Of a stretch of 64,000 bases of DNA, positions 45,071 to 53,606 are shown one piece after another; positions within the stretch are counted from its first letter, which is position 1; every line of letters begins with the position of its first letter. The stretch lies in assembly GCA_027483945.1 (NCBI GenBank), contig JAIXTM010000003.1, positions 181,873 to 245,872 of the forward strand, in the 5' to 3' direction. The notes under the pieces are model-generated. The model worked only from the letters and a program-made list of their open reading frames with translations, was not told the DNA's origin and made no database searches. The DNA is from Hyphomicrobiales bacterium. GTDB taxonomy: Bacteria > Pseudomonadota > Alphaproteobacteria > Rhizobiales > Beijerinckiaceae. The position numbers and the translations under genes are program-made.

Positions 45071-45333
45071 CGGGTCATCCTGGGGCGCGCGCACGGGCAC
45101 CGTGCCCGACGCGGCCTGTCGTCTGGATCGCACGCGGAACGCTTCACGCGGGGACGCCGAACCCGGCCTCCTGGCCGGAACCAGGGCGCCGCGAATGTTT
45201 CGCGCCGCCCGAATCACCTCCAGTTCCCAACGATATAGGCCTGGAGGGCCGTCGCCCACGACGTGGCATCATGGCTCGCGGATTCGGGCCCACCCGGCAA
45301 TCGCCGGCTCGGCCCTGTCCACAGCGATGGCCG

Positions 45334-45678
45334 TCAGATGGAAGGATCGCCCGCTTCCGTACCGGGCTTGCGCGGCGCCTTGCCCTGCCGCACGGGCTTG
45401 GCCGTGACGGAACCTGAATGAGGAGTTCCCGCAGCGCCTGCACCCGCTTCCAGCGCCGCGATGCGCGCCGAGAGCCGATCGTTCTCCTCGCGAGCGAGCC
45501 GGGCCATCTCGCGAACCGCCTCGAACTCCTCGCGGGACACGACGTCCATGTCCGCCATCAGCCGCTCGAGCTGGCCGCGCATCACCGTTTCGGCCTCCCG
45601 GCGCACGCCCTGGGCGACGCCCGCGGCATCGGTCACGAGGCGGGCGAACTCGTCGTAAAGGCGATTGGACTGGCTCAT
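45334..45678 (-). CDS. ubiK: Ubiquinone biosynthesis accessory factor UbiK (BMFP/YqiC family)
   Basis: A small coiled-coil protein of 114 residues that assists late steps of ubiquinone synthesis in the membrane-associated Ubi complex. The conserved N-terminus LYDEFARLVTDAAGVAQG is followed by a long heptad-rich helix (MDVVSREEFEAVREMARLAR, then DRLSARIAALE). The tail is basic and disordered. ATG 45678 starts at MSQSNRLYDEF, as in relatives. It is divergent from lgt across 120 bases. Confidence 0.88.
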   Translation of the reverse strand: MSQSNRLYDEFARLVTDAAGVAQGVRREAETVMRGQLERLMADMDVVSREEFEAVREMARLAREENDRLSARIAALEAGAGAAGTPHSGSVTAKPVRQGKAPRKPGTEAGDPSI

Positions 45679-45798
45679 CGGACGGCTCCTTCCGGCGCTG
45701 TGCCGGGAGATATGGACCACGCCGTCGCCGATTGCGAGATGCCGCCTTGACGCGGCGCCCGCGCTGCTGACATTCGGCGCGTCCCGCCGGAACCGCCC

Positions 45799-46632
45799 AT
45801 GCCCGCCCTCGCCATTCCCTTCCCGCAGATCGACCCGATCCTGTTCCAGATCGGGCCCTTCGCGATCCGATGGTACGCGCTGGCCTACGTGGCGGGTCTC
45901 ATCGGCGGCTGGCTCTATGCCCGCCGGCTCGCCGCACGGGTCGACCTCTGGGGCAACCAGAAGATTCCGGCGCAGACCGACCTCGACGACCTGCTAGTCT
46001 GGGCAGCGATCGGCGTCGTGCTCGGCGGACGGCTAGGCTACGTCCTGTTCTACAACCTGGAGAGCTATCTGGCGCGTCCGGCGGAAATCCTCGCCGTCTG
46101 GCGCGGCGGCATGTCGTTCCATGGCGGGCTCGTCGGCGCGGGTGTCGCCGTCGCGCTGCTTGCCCGCCGGCGCGGCATCAACCCGCTCGCGCTGATGGAC
46201 CTCGCCGCGGCCGTGGCCCCGATCGGGCTCGGGCTCGGGCGGCTGGCCAATTTCATCAACGGCGAATTGTGGGGCCGTCCCGCGCCGGACTTCCCTTTCG
46301 CCGTGGTGTTCCCCAATGGCGGCCCGGTGCCGCGCCACCCGAGCCAGATCTACGAGGCGGCGACCGAAGGCCTGCTGCTCTTCGTCCTTCTGGCCGTTCT
46401 CGTGAACCGCGTCGGCTTCCGCCGCCCGGGCACGATCGCCGGCGTCTTCGCCATCGGCTATGCTGCCGCGCGCATCGGCTGCGAATTCTTCCGCGAGCCG
46501 GACCCGCAGCTCGGTTTCCTGTTCGGGACAGAGACGGGCTTCGGCCTGACCATGGGCATGCTGCTCAGCCTGCCTCTCGCCGCCGCCGGCCTTGCGCTCA
46601 TCCTGAACGCGCGGCAACGCCCGGCCGTGTAA
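45799..46632 (+). CDS. lgt: Prolipoprotein diacylglyceryl transferase
   Basis: Inner-membrane enzyme attaching diacylglycerol to the lipobox cysteine of prolipoproteins, 277 residues with about seven spans. The Lgt signature is GLGRLANFINGELWGRP. Also seen are FQIGPFAIRWYALAYVAGLI, SFHGGLVGAGVAVAL and RHPSQIYEAATEGLLLFV. It is the first gene of lgt-midA-pgeF, with the next gene starting 5 bases after its stop. Confidence 0.95.
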   Translation: MPALAIPFPQIDPILFQIGPFAIRWYALAYVAGLIGGWLYARRLAARVDLWGNQKIPAQTDLDDLLVWAAIGVVLGGRLGYVLFYNLESYLARPAEILAVWRGGMSFHGGLVGAGVAVALLARRRGINPLALMDLAAAVAPIGLGLGRLANFINGELWGRPAPDFPFAVVFPNGGPVPRHPSQIYEAATEGLLLFVLLAVLVNRVGFRRPGTIAGVFAIGYAAARIGCEFFREPDPQLGFLFGTETGFGLTMGMLLSLPLAAAGLALILNARQRPAV

Positions 46633-46637
46633 GCGCC

Positions 46638-47768
46638 ATGCCTGCGTCGCCCGACGAGGACAGCCCGCTCGGCGCCCGGCTCCGCGACCTGATCCGGCTG
46701 GAAGGCCCGATCGGCGTCGACCGTTACATGGCGATCTGCCTCGGCGATCCGCAGCACGGCTATTACACGACGCGCGATCCGTTCGGCGCGGCGGGCGACT
46801 TCGTCACCGCCCCCGAGATCAGTCAGATGTTCGGCGAGTTGATCGGCCTCTGGGCTGCCGAGGTGTGGCTGCAGATGGGTTCGCCCGCCCCTGTCGTAAT
46901 GGTGGAGCTCGGTCCGGGCCGCGGCACGTTGATGGCCGATGCGCTGCGCGCCGCGCGCGCCCTCCCCGCCTTTCGGCAGGCCCTGTCCGTCCATCTCGTG
47001 GAGACGAGCCCTGTCCTGCGCCAGGCTCAAGGCCGGGCGCTCGCCGATGCCGACCCCACCTGGCACGACGCGACGGGAACGCTCCCCGACGGGCCGATCA
47101 TCGTGATCGCCAACGAATTCCTGGACGCCCTGCCAATCCGGCAATTCGTGAGGAAGGACGGGGCCTGGCGCGAACGCCTCGTCGGCCTCGACCCCGACGG
47201 CCGCCTCGCTTTCGGCCTCGCACCGGACCCGGAGCCGCTGGCTGGAGCCGCGCCGGAGGGTACCGTCCGCGAGGTTCCGGTCGCGGCGCTGCCCATCGTT
47301 CGCGACATAGCCCGCCGCATCGCAGCCACCGGCGGCGCCGCGCTCTTCATCGATTACGGCCACGACGGCGCCGGCTATGGCGATACGCTGCAGGCCCTGC
47401 GCGCCCATGGCTTCGCCGATCCGCTCGCCCGGCCCGGAAGCCAGGATCTCACCGTCCATGTCGATTTCGCGATTCTGCGCGAGGCGGCGCGCGCCGAGGC
47501 CTGCGCCTATCAAGGCACGGTTTCGCAGGGTGAATGGCTGCTGCGCCTCGGCCTCGGCCAGCGCGCGGCGGCCCTCTCCGCCCGTGCCGATCCGGGCCAG
47601 GCCGCACGCATCGCCGCCGCCTTCGACCGCCTGACCGCGGGCGGCGCCACCGCAATGGGGCGGCTTTTCAAGGTCGGCGCGATCGCAAACCCGGCATTGC
47701 CCTTGCTGCCGGGATTTGACACCTTCGCCCCGCCCGACAGCCCAGCGCCGGTGGAGCAGGCCCCATGA
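46638..47768 (+). CDS. MidA/NDUFAF7-family SAM-dependent methyltransferase
   Basis: A 376-residue class I methyltransferase. The family includes NDUFAF7/MidA, which dimethylates an arginine of a respiratory complex I subunit. Visible motifs are GYYTTRDPFGAAGDFVTAPE, SQMFGELIGLWAAEVW, SAM-binding VMVELGPGRGTLMADALRAA, IIVIANEFLDALPIRQFV and ALFIDYGHDGAGYGDTLQAL. ATG 46638 was chosen because the frame is open further upstream only as an overlap with lgt. It overlaps pgeF as ATGA. A role in complex I assembly is an inference from the family. Confidence 0.9.
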   Translation: MPASPDEDSPLGARLRDLIRLEGPIGVDRYMAICLGDPQHGYYTTRDPFGAAGDFVTAPEISQMFGELIGLWAAEVWLQMGSPAPVVMVELGPGRGTLMADALRAARALPAFRQALSVHLVETSPVLRQAQGRALADADPTWHDATGTLPDGPIIVIANEFLDALPIRQFVRKDGAWRERLVGLDPDGRLAFGLAPDPEPLAGAAPEGTVREVPVAALPIVRDIARRIAATGGAALFIDYGHDGAGYGDTLQALRAHGFADPLARPGSQDLTVHVDFAILREAARAEACAYQGTVSQGEWLLRLGLGQRAAALSARADPGQAARIAAAFDRLTAGGATAMGRLFKVGAIANPALPLLPGFDTFAPPDSPAPVEQAP

Positions 47769-48532
47769 TCGTCGAAGCGCCGGACCTCGCGGTCCTGACC
47801 GGCATCCGCCACGCCTTCTTCACCCGCGAGGGCGGCGTATCCACGGGCATCTACGCCTCGCTCAACGGCGGCACCGGCTCCAACGACGACAAGGAAGCGG
47901 TGAAGGCGAATCGCCGGCGCATGGCGGCGTATCTGAGTGTGCCGCCGGAGAACCTGGTCAGCCTGCATCAGGTCCATTCCGCCGATTGTCTGGTCGTGAC
48001 GGGCCCCTGGCCCGGCGAGCGGCCCAAGGCCGATGCCATGGTCACGGCGACGCCGAATGTCGCGCTCGCCGTCGCCTCGGCCGATTGCGGCCCGATCCTC
48101 TTCGCCGACACGATCGCCGGCGTTGTCGGCGCGGCCCATTCCGGCTGGAAGGGCGCCTTTACCGGCGTCGTGGAATCGACCATCCAGGCCATGGAGGGCC
48201 TCGGCTCCGACCGGGCGAACATCGTTGCGGCCCTGGGGCCGACGATCGGCCCGCACGCCTACGAGGTGGGGCCGGAATTCGTCACGCGGTTCCTGGAAGC
48301 CGACGAAAGCTTTGAGCGCTTCTTCCGCCCGGCCCAGCGCGAGCACCATTCCTTTTTCGACCTGCCCGCCTTCATCGCGTTCCGTTTCGAGGAGGCCGGC
48401 ATCGGGCGGTTCGGCGATGTCGGCCTGTGCACCTATTCCCACGAGGAGCGGTTCTTCTCCTATCGTCGCTCGGTCCATCGCGCCGAGCCGGATTACGGCC
48501 GGCTGATCTCGGCCATCGTCCTCGAAGGCTAG
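47765..48532 (+). CDS. pgeF: Peptidoglycan editing factor PgeF (YfiH/DUF152)
   Basis: A 255-residue protein of the multicopper-oxidase-like laccase domain family. In E. coli it removes L-Ser-containing UDP-MurNAc precursors. Metal-site strings are LVSLHQVHSADCLVV, SADCGPILFADTIAG, GAAHSGWKGAFTGVVESTI and the late GDVGLCTYSHEERFFSYRRS. It is coupled to the MidA gene by ATGA. Its stop CTAG is shared with the convergent glycosyltransferase gene. Confidence 0.92.
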   Translation: MIVEAPDLAVLTGIRHAFFTREGGVSTGIYASLNGGTGSNDDKEAVKANRRRMAAYLSVPPENLVSLHQVHSADCLVVTGPWPGERPKADAMVTATPNVALAVASADCGPILFADTIAGVVGAAHSGWKGAFTGVVESTIQAMEGLGSDRANIVAALGPTIGPHAYEVGPEFVTRFLEADESFERFFRPAQREHHSFFDLPAFIAFRFEEAGIGRFGDVGLCTYSHEERFFSYRRSVHRAEPDYGRLISAIVLEG

Positions 48533-49305
48533 GGTCGCTTGCGGGCAAGGCGCGCCCGCTCCACGTGCTTGGCGATCCGCAGATACCGGTAGAAGGCGAA
48601 GTTCATCGCCGTCATGAACCCGTAGACGCCGCGCACGAAATGCCGGCGGCCGATATAGGCCTTCAGGAACGCGGCGGGAAATTCAAGGAAGAGCCGCGCC
48701 AGCGAGGGCGTCTCGCCCCGGTCCACCAGGTCCTGCGCCTGCGCGTCGGAATAGGCGTTGAGCTTGGCGAGCTGGTCGCCCAGCGAACGGACCGAAACGT
48801 GGTGCACGCGCCCCTTGAGCGTTGCCACCTGCGCACCTTCGGTCAGCACAACGCGGTCATGCACGATGGAATCGGAATAGCGGCCCCGGTCGCTGCGATA
48901 GAGCCTGACCGGCGAGAGCGTGTAGGCGAGCGGATGCGGCGCATCCTCTCCGGGGAACACCTCGGTGATGGGAATACCGTAGGCGTCGGCCTTCGGCCCG
49001 CCGTCGCGGAACAAGGCCTCGATCTCCATGCGCAAGGCCGGTGACACGATCTCGTCGGCGTCGAGATTGAGGAGCCACAGGTTGCGGCACTGTTCCTCGG
49101 CGAAGCGCTTCTGCGGGCCGTAGCCGGGCCAGCCATTCGTGACCACGCGGACGCCGAAGCTGCGTGCGATCTCCGGCGTGCCGTCCGTCGAGCCGGAATC
49201 GACCAGCACGGTCTCGTCGGCCAGGCCAGCCACCGCCTCCAGCGTGCGCGGCAGGCGGTCCGCCTCGTCGCGGGCGATGATGAAGATGGAGATCGGCAGG
49301 GCCAC
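48529..49305 (-). CDS. Glycosyltransferase family 2 (WaaE/KdtX-like)
   Basis: A 258-residue GT-A fold transferase. The nucleotide-binding start is PISIFIIARDEADRLPRTLE, and the metal-binding acidic motif is NLWLLNLDADEIVSPALRME. C-terminal HHVSVRSLGDQLAKLNAYSD matches the lipopolysaccharide core WaaE/KdtX type. There is no membrane span except a weak hydrophobic tail near VYGFMTAMNFAFYRYL. Probably adds a sugar during LPS or capsule assembly. It is convergent with pgeF. Confidence 0.87.
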   Translation of the reverse strand: MALPISIFIIARDEADRLPRTLEAVAGLADETVLVDSGSTDGTPEIARSFGVRVVTNGWPGYGPQKRFAEEQCRNLWLLNLDADEIVSPALRMEIEALFRDGGPKADAYGIPITEVFPGEDAPHPLAYTLSPVRLYRSDRGRYSDSIVHDRVVLTEGAQVATLKGRVHHVSVRSLGDQLAKLNAYSDAQAQDLVDRGETPSLARLFLEFPAAFLKAYIGRRHFVRGVYGFMTAMNFAFYRYLRIAKHVERARLARKRP

Positions 49306-49544
49306 GGCGCGCGGGATCCGTTTGTCGGCAGACCCGCCATTTGCACCGCCCGTTCCGGGGACGCAAGCGGTACCCCTCCTGCCTGCCTCAATCCCGCCAC
49401 ACGCCTTTACGGAAGACGAATACAGTAAACGGATGTTTAGACTTTTTTATCCTCATTTTATCTTTAACTCCGACGGATCATTAACTTTAACGCTCGTCCG
49501 GTTTATTGGTCTCGCATCACCTCGGGTGAAGGAGCCGCGTTGCC
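49306..49544 (+). promoter_or_regulatory. Upstream region of the first porin gene with a strong AT-rich patch
   Basis: The stretch from about 49420 to 49510 is unusually AT-rich for this genome (runs such as ACTTTTTTATCCTCATTTTA). It lies before a porin-like gene with AAGGAG at its start. It is the likely promoter/leader region; individual hexamers were not fixed. Confidence 0.4.
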
Positions 49545-50180
49545 ATGTCCGTCCCGTCCCACCAGCGCCAGAGCCTGCCGCTTGCGCCGATCGCGCTGCT
49601 GGCGGGGCTGATCGCGGCCGGCCTTGCAGGCCAGGCGCGCGCGCAGGGCTACGGCGGCCAGGGCTATGCGCCGCCCGCCCAGGACTGGGCCGGCCCGTAT
49701 CTCGGTGCGCATGTCGGCGGCGGCGTCGGCGATGCCGGACCCGCCAACACGTCCGGCCTCGTGGGCGGCGTCCAGGCCGGCTACAATTTCCAGACCGACC
49801 AGCTCGTCTTCGGTGCCGAAGCGGACCTGACGGCCTCCGGCATCGATCATTCCGGCTTCACCCTGCGCTATCGCCAGACCTGGACCGGAACGGTCCGCGG
49901 CCGCGTCGGCTACGCGTTCGACCGTACCCTGGTCTACGGCACGGCCGGCATCGCAGGCACCGGTTCGGAACTGCGCGACGCGGTCGTGAAGTCCACCCGC
50001 ACGCAGGCCGGCTTCGCCGTCGGCGCCGGCGCCGAATACCGCCTGTCGCCGAACGTCGCCGTGCGCGGCGAGCTGCTCCATTACAATTACGGGAACGAGA
50101 CGTTCCAGACCTCCACCGGTCCGGTGACGCTCGAGCCCTCCACGAATGTCCTTCGCGGAGGTGTGAACCTGAAGTTCTAA
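49545..50180 (+). CDS. Omp25/Omp31-like outer-membrane beta-barrel protein
   Basis: A 211-residue exported protein. The signal peptide runs to about QARAQ near residue 34. An 8-strand barrel follows with alternating aromatic/Gly strands (WAGPYLGAHVGGGVGD, GLVGGVQAGYNFQTDQLVFG, TGTVRGRVGYAFDRTLVYGT). The sequence ends in LRGGVNLKF, the C-terminal Phe expected for BAM-dependent insertion. It is related to the Brucella Omp25/Omp31 group. A second paralogue follows 176 bases later. Confidence 0.88.
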   Translation: MSVPSHQRQSLPLAPIALLAGLIAAGLAGQARAQGYGGQGYAPPAQDWAGPYLGAHVGGGVGDAGPANTSGLVGGVQAGYNFQTDQLVFGAEADLTASGIDHSGFTLRYRQTWTGTVRGRVGYAFDRTLVYGTAGIAGTGSELRDAVVKSTRTQAGFAVGAGAEYRLSPNVAVRGELLHYNYGNETFQTSTGPVTLEPSTNVLRGGVNLKF

Positions 50181-50199
50181 CCGATTCAAGGGCTTGCGC

Positions 50200-50218
50200 C
50201 CGGCCCGGATTGGGCCGG
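50200..50218 (+). terminator. Stem-loop after the first porin gene (weak terminator)
   Basis: Perfect 7-bp inverted repeat CCGGCCC/GGGCCGG with a 5-base loop, 20 bases past the stop codon. There is no T-tract, so termination would be weak or the stem may protect mRNA ends. Confidence 0.4.
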
Positions 50219-50356
50219 ACCCGCGCCACCTTTGAGCCACAATGGCTGAAGCGGCTGTGATCGCACCGCAACAGACGAAGCGGCTCCAACCAGCGTAGAA
50301 GCACCGTCACCATCGACCGGGCACCGCCCGGACAGTTTCAAGTCAAGGAGTACCCC

Positions 50357-51007
50357 ATGAAGAAGATCCTCATCGCCAGCGCGTCCGCCCTGGTCCTGAT
50401 GGCCGGCGCCGCCCAGGCCGCCGACCTGCCGAACCGCCGCGCCGCCCCGGCCTCGCCCGTCTATGCCACCCCGATGTTCACCTGGACCGGCTTCTATGTC
50501 GGTGTGAACGCCGGCTATGGCTTCGGCGAGTTCACCCGCGACGGCCGCAACTTCGACGATCCGTCGGGCTTCATCGGCGGTGGCCAGGTTGGCTACAACA
50601 TGCAGTTCGGCCAGTTCGTGGCCGGCCTTGAGGCCGATCTCCAGTATTCGGGCCTGAGCTCCAACGGCCGCACCTTCCTGGCGCCGGTCGGCTCGGAAGC
50701 CGAGCTCGATTATTTCGGTACGATCCGCGGCCGCCTCGGCGTCGCCTTCGACCGCGCGCTCGTCTACGCCACCGGCGGCTACGCCTATGGCGGCTCGACG
50801 ATCTCGATCCCGCTGCTCGGCTCGGACGACGCGTTCCACAACGGTTATGCGCTGGGCGCCGGCATCGAATACGCCTTCACGAACAACCTGACCGCGAAGG
50901 CCGAGTACCTGTACACCGACCTGGAGAACAAGAAGTTCTTCAACAACACCGTCCGCGGCGGCGCCGAGTTCTCGACCGTCCGCGCCGGCGTGAACTACAA
51001 GTTCTAG
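50357..51007 (+). CDS. Omp25-like outer-membrane beta-barrel protein
   Basis: A 216-residue porin-family protein. A clear signal peptide (MKKILIASASALVLMAGAAQ, cleavage near AQA-ADLP) precedes barrel strands WTGFYVGVNAGYGFGEFT, GFIGGGQVGYNMQFGQFVAG and FGTIRGRLGVAFDRALVYAT. The end VRAGVNYKF has the terminal Phe. The start has AAGGAG seven bases upstream. It resembles Omp25 more closely than the preceding paralogue and is followed by a strong terminator, suggesting high expression. Confidence 0.92.
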   Translation: MKKILIASASALVLMAGAAQAADLPNRRAAPASPVYATPMFTWTGFYVGVNAGYGFGEFTRDGRNFDDPSGFIGGGQVGYNMQFGQFVAGLEADLQYSGLSSNGRTFLAPVGSEAELDYFGTIRGRLGVAFDRALVYATGGYAYGGSTISIPLLGSDDAFHNGYALGAGIEYAFTNNLTAKAEYLYTDLENKKFFNNTVRGGAEFSTVRAGVNYKF

Positions 51008-51048
51008 TCCTCGTTTCGAAGGACATTCGGGGCCTAAGCCCCGACCTC

Positions 51049-51077
51049 AAACCCGGCGGCCAAACCGCCGGGTTTTT
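51049..51077 (+). terminator. Rho-independent terminator after the second porin gene
   Basis: A perfect 11-bp stem AAACCCGGCGG/CCGCCGGGTTT with a 5-base loop (CCAAA) ends in a T5 run. It lies 42 bases past the porin stop. Confidence 0.95.
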
Positions 51078-51094
51078 CCTTGCCTGCGCTGCTT

Positions 51095-51700
51095 TCAGCC
51101 CTTAAACCGCGTCTCCTCGAAGGCCGGCACCGCCTGCGCGAACCGGTCGAGCCAGGCGACGAGGGCGGAATGGCTTTCCCGCCACGTGCCCTGGAAACGC
51201 AGGTCCAGATAGCCAAGTGCGCAGGCGACCGCGACGATCCCGGCATGGGGCGTGCCGGACCAGACCGGCGGGTTGGCTTCCAGCCGCGCCAGGGCCCGCG
51301 TCACCTTGCCCTGCTGCATGGCCAGCCATTTCGGCTCGTGGCGCTCCACCGGGCGATAGCGACCCTCATAGACCTGCAGCAGCGCCGCGTCGGCGATGCC
51401 GTCGCCGAGCGCCTGGAGGGTCAGGACGCGGAACTTCTCCGGCCCCTTGGGCAGGACGACCCCCCCGCCGGCGAGCTCGTCCAGATATTCGACGATCACG
51501 CGGCTGTCGTAGAGCGCCGTCCCGTCCTCCAGGACCAGCGTGGGGATCTTGCCGAGAGGGTTCTGCTGGCGAAGGCTGTCGTTCTCGTCCGTCGTGTCGG
51601 CGTTGACCAGCTCGATCCGGTCCCACAGCCCCAGCAGCTTGGCGACGATCTTGACCTTGCGGCCGAACGGGGAGGCTGGGGCGGAGCGCAGGGTCGGCAT
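51095..51700 (-). CDS. Glutathione S-transferase family protein
   Basis: A 201-residue GST. The thioredoxin-fold N-terminal domain (TLRSAPASPFGRKVKIVAKL, with NPLGKIPTLVLEDGTALYDS carrying the cis-Pro and the glutathione gamma-Glu-binding region) is followed by an all-helical C-terminal domain. The active-site residue is probably one of the serines near residue 6-10. It may conjugate or reduce small electrophiles. Its gene lies 28 bases upstream of none and downstream of rlmJ on the same strand (28-base gap). Confidence 0.9.
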   Translation of the reverse strand: MPTLRSAPASPFGRKVKIVAKLLGLWDRIELVNADTTDENDSLRQQNPLGKIPTLVLEDGTALYDSRVIVEYLDELAGGGVVLPKGPEKFRVLTLQALGDGIADAALLQVYEGRYRPVERHEPKWLAMQQGKVTRALARLEANPPVWSGTPHAGIVAVACALGYLDLRFQGTWRESHSALVAWLDRFAQAVPAFEETRFKG

Positions 51701-51728
51701 GGACGGAAACCTTCCGGGTCAGGGGCTG

Positions 51729-52574
51729 TCAGTCGCCGGCGACCCAGTCGGCGCGCCAGGCGGCCCTGGGTCCGCGCGCGAGGCGCTGGGCCAGGGCCGG
51801 CAGGAGGATAGCCGCCTCCTCCGCCAGCCGCCACGGGGGATTGACCACGATAAGCCCGGTGCCGTTGAGCCTGTCGGGCGCGCCGTCCGCGTCGATGTTG
51901 ACCTCCAGGCGCAACACCTTCCGCACGCCGTCCGCCGCGATCCGGCGGGCGAAGGCGTCCGCGTCCCGCGGGTCCTTGATCGGGTACCAGAGCGCATAGA
52001 TGCCGGTCGGCCACTTGGCCCAGGCCCGCGCCAGCGCGCCGGCGAGGTGCGCGAACTCGTCCGGCCGCTCGAAGGGCGGGTCGATGAGCACGAGCCCTCG
52101 CCGCTCCGGCGGCGGGATCATGGCGTTGAGGGCCGTCCAGCCGTCGAGTTCCAGCGCCTTGGCGCGCCGGTCGCGGCCGATCGCCTCCTTCAGGCGCGGC
52201 AGGTCGCGGGGATGCTTCTCCACGAAGATCGCGCGGTCTTCGCGGCGCAGGGCATGGAGCGCGATCAGCGGCGAGCCGGGATAGGCCGCCTCGCCATGGG
52301 TCGCCCGCGCCGACTCGATAGCCGCGCGATAGGGCGCCAGCAGCGCCTCGGCGTCGCCCGGCAGCGGCGAACCGAGCCGGCCGATACCGTCGCGCCACTC
52401 GCCGGTCTTCTGCGCCTTCTCGCCTTCCAGGTCGTAGAGGCCGATACCGGCATGGGTGTCGATCACGCGAAAGGGAGTCGGCTTCTGCTTCAGATGGCCG
52501 AGGACGAGCGCCAGCAGCGCATGCTTCATCACGTCCGCGAAATTGCCGGCATGGTAGGCGTGGCGATAGTTCAT
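51729..52574 (-). CDS. rlmJ: 23S rRNA (adenine-2030-N6)-methyltransferase RlmJ
   Basis: A 281-residue SAM-dependent rRNA methyltransferase. The start MNYRHAYHAGNFADVMKHAL is nearly invariant in the family and fixes ATG 52574 over an upstream in-frame ATG. Other motifs are RVIDTHAGIGLYDLEG, YPGSPLIALHALR, and catalytic motif IV VLIDPPFERPDEFAHLAGAL (D-P-P-F). The C-terminal LIVVNPPW is also typical. The GST gene follows on the same strand. Confidence 0.94.
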   Translation of the reverse strand: MNYRHAYHAGNFADVMKHALLALVLGHLKQKPTPFRVIDTHAGIGLYDLEGEKAQKTGEWRDGIGRLGSPLPGDAEALLAPYRAAIESARATHGEAAYPGSPLIALHALRREDRAIFVEKHPRDLPRLKEAIGRDRRAKALELDGWTALNAMIPPPERRGLVLIDPPFERPDEFAHLAGALARAWAKWPTGIYALWYPIKDPRDADAFARRIAADGVRKVLRLEVNIDADGAPDRLNGTGLIVVNPPWRLAEEAAILLPALAQRLARGPRAAWRADWVAGD

Positions 52575-52702
52575 GGCGGCGTGACCGGACGGCTGGAGCT
52601 GCGCGGACATTTAAGTCGAATTGTCCGCAACATCGAAACAACATGACGACAAATGCGCGCTAGCGTGCCCGGCGTCGGAAGTCGATAGAGGCCGCACGGT
52701 CC

Positions 52703-52969
52703 TTGCTCTCAACCGCCAAGCCCTTGTTCCTGGTGTTGTCCGCGGCCTACAGCCTCGGCGCGCAGCCGCTCGAGGCCTATCGGCCGGCGGCTTTGGATGC
52801 GCCGCTTGCCGGATTCCATCAGGACGTGACGGTCGTCGCGGGCGCGGCTGCGACCGTGGTGAAGGTCGTGGCCGACGATCTGCAGAGCGGCGAGAGCGCC
52901 GCCAACCTGCCCGGTCGCCTGCTCGACACCGTCAAGCGCGAGATGCGCGCGGTCATCGCACGGCGTTGA
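52703..52969 (+). CDS. Possible small secreted or membrane protein, unrecognised
   Basis: I do not recognise this 88-residue frame. It would start at TTG 52703 or a nearby GTG. It has a weak N-terminal hydrophobic stretch (PLFLVLSAAYSLGAQ) that could be a signal peptide. Its 3' end overlaps the convergent RNase T2 gene by 17 bases. No ribosome site is evident. It may be a real small gene or non-coding. Confidence 0.3.
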   Translation: MLSTAKPLFLVLSAAYSLGAQPLEAYRPAALDAPLAGFHQDVTVVAGAAATVVKVVADDLQSGESAANLPGRLLDTVKREMRAVIARR

Positions 52970-53606
52970 CGTCGATCTGCCGGACGCGGCAGGCGCCGCG
53001 GTCGACTTCCGGGCAGCTCCGGAACCCCTTGAGGTCCTTGTCCATGCAGATGCGCACCTCGGTCAGCGCGCTGCGGCGGCAGACGACGCCCATCATGTCG
53101 GCCCTCAGGCCGGGATTGGCGGCGACGAAGGCACGCTCCAGGTCGATCGGCGTCCAGACCTGTGGGCGGTCCGGCTTCGCGAAAGCCGGCGGCACGACCA
53201 CCTTCTCCCGCGCGGTCTTCACCGCTGCGAAATAGTCGGTGGGGCTGAGGCCGGAACACGTGCCGTGCTTGCGCCACTGATAGCGGGCCAGTCCCTCGTC
53301 GGGAAACAAACCGCGCACGCTCTCCACCGCCGCACGCGAAGGCACTCGCCCGGCCGGGCCGCAATCGGTCGGATAGCCCCGCTCGTTCTGCGGCCACAGG
53401 CCGTGAACCACGAAGCCGAGGCCGGCACCCGGCGCGCATTGGTCACGCTCGCGGGCGCGGTCGCTGACCTCGCAGAAGCCGGGTGACCAGGACAGGGCGA
53501 GCACGTAGAAGTCGAAGGCGCCCGGCGCCCCTCCCCGCTGCTGCGCGGATGCCGGCGCGGCCGTGGCGGCGAGCGCGAGCGACGCGGCAAGGATGGTCCG
53601 GATCAC
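52953..53606 (-). CDS. Ribonuclease T2 family secreted RNase
   Basis: A 218-residue exported RNase of the T2 family, cleaving RNA through 2',3'-cyclic phosphates. A signal peptide (TILAASLALAATAAPASAQ) is followed by FDFYVLALSWSPGFC. The catalytic motifs CAS1 FVVHGLWPQNERG and CAS2 YQWRKHGTCSGLSPTDYF contain the active histidines, and several cysteines are suited to disulfides. GTG 53606 overlaps the stop of the preceding gene (GTGA). It likely works in periplasm or medium for nucleotide scavenging. Confidence 0.92.
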   Translation of the reverse strand: MIRTILAASLALAATAAPASAQQRGGAPGAFDFYVLALSWSPGFCEVSDRARERDQCAPGAGLGFVVHGLWPQNERGYPTDCGPAGRVPSRAAVESVRGLFPDEGLARYQWRKHGTCSGLSPTDYFAAVKTAREKVVVPPAFAKPDRPQVWTPIDLERAFVAANPGLRADMMGVVCRRSALTEVRICMDKDLKGFRSCPEVDRGACRVRQIDVNAVR

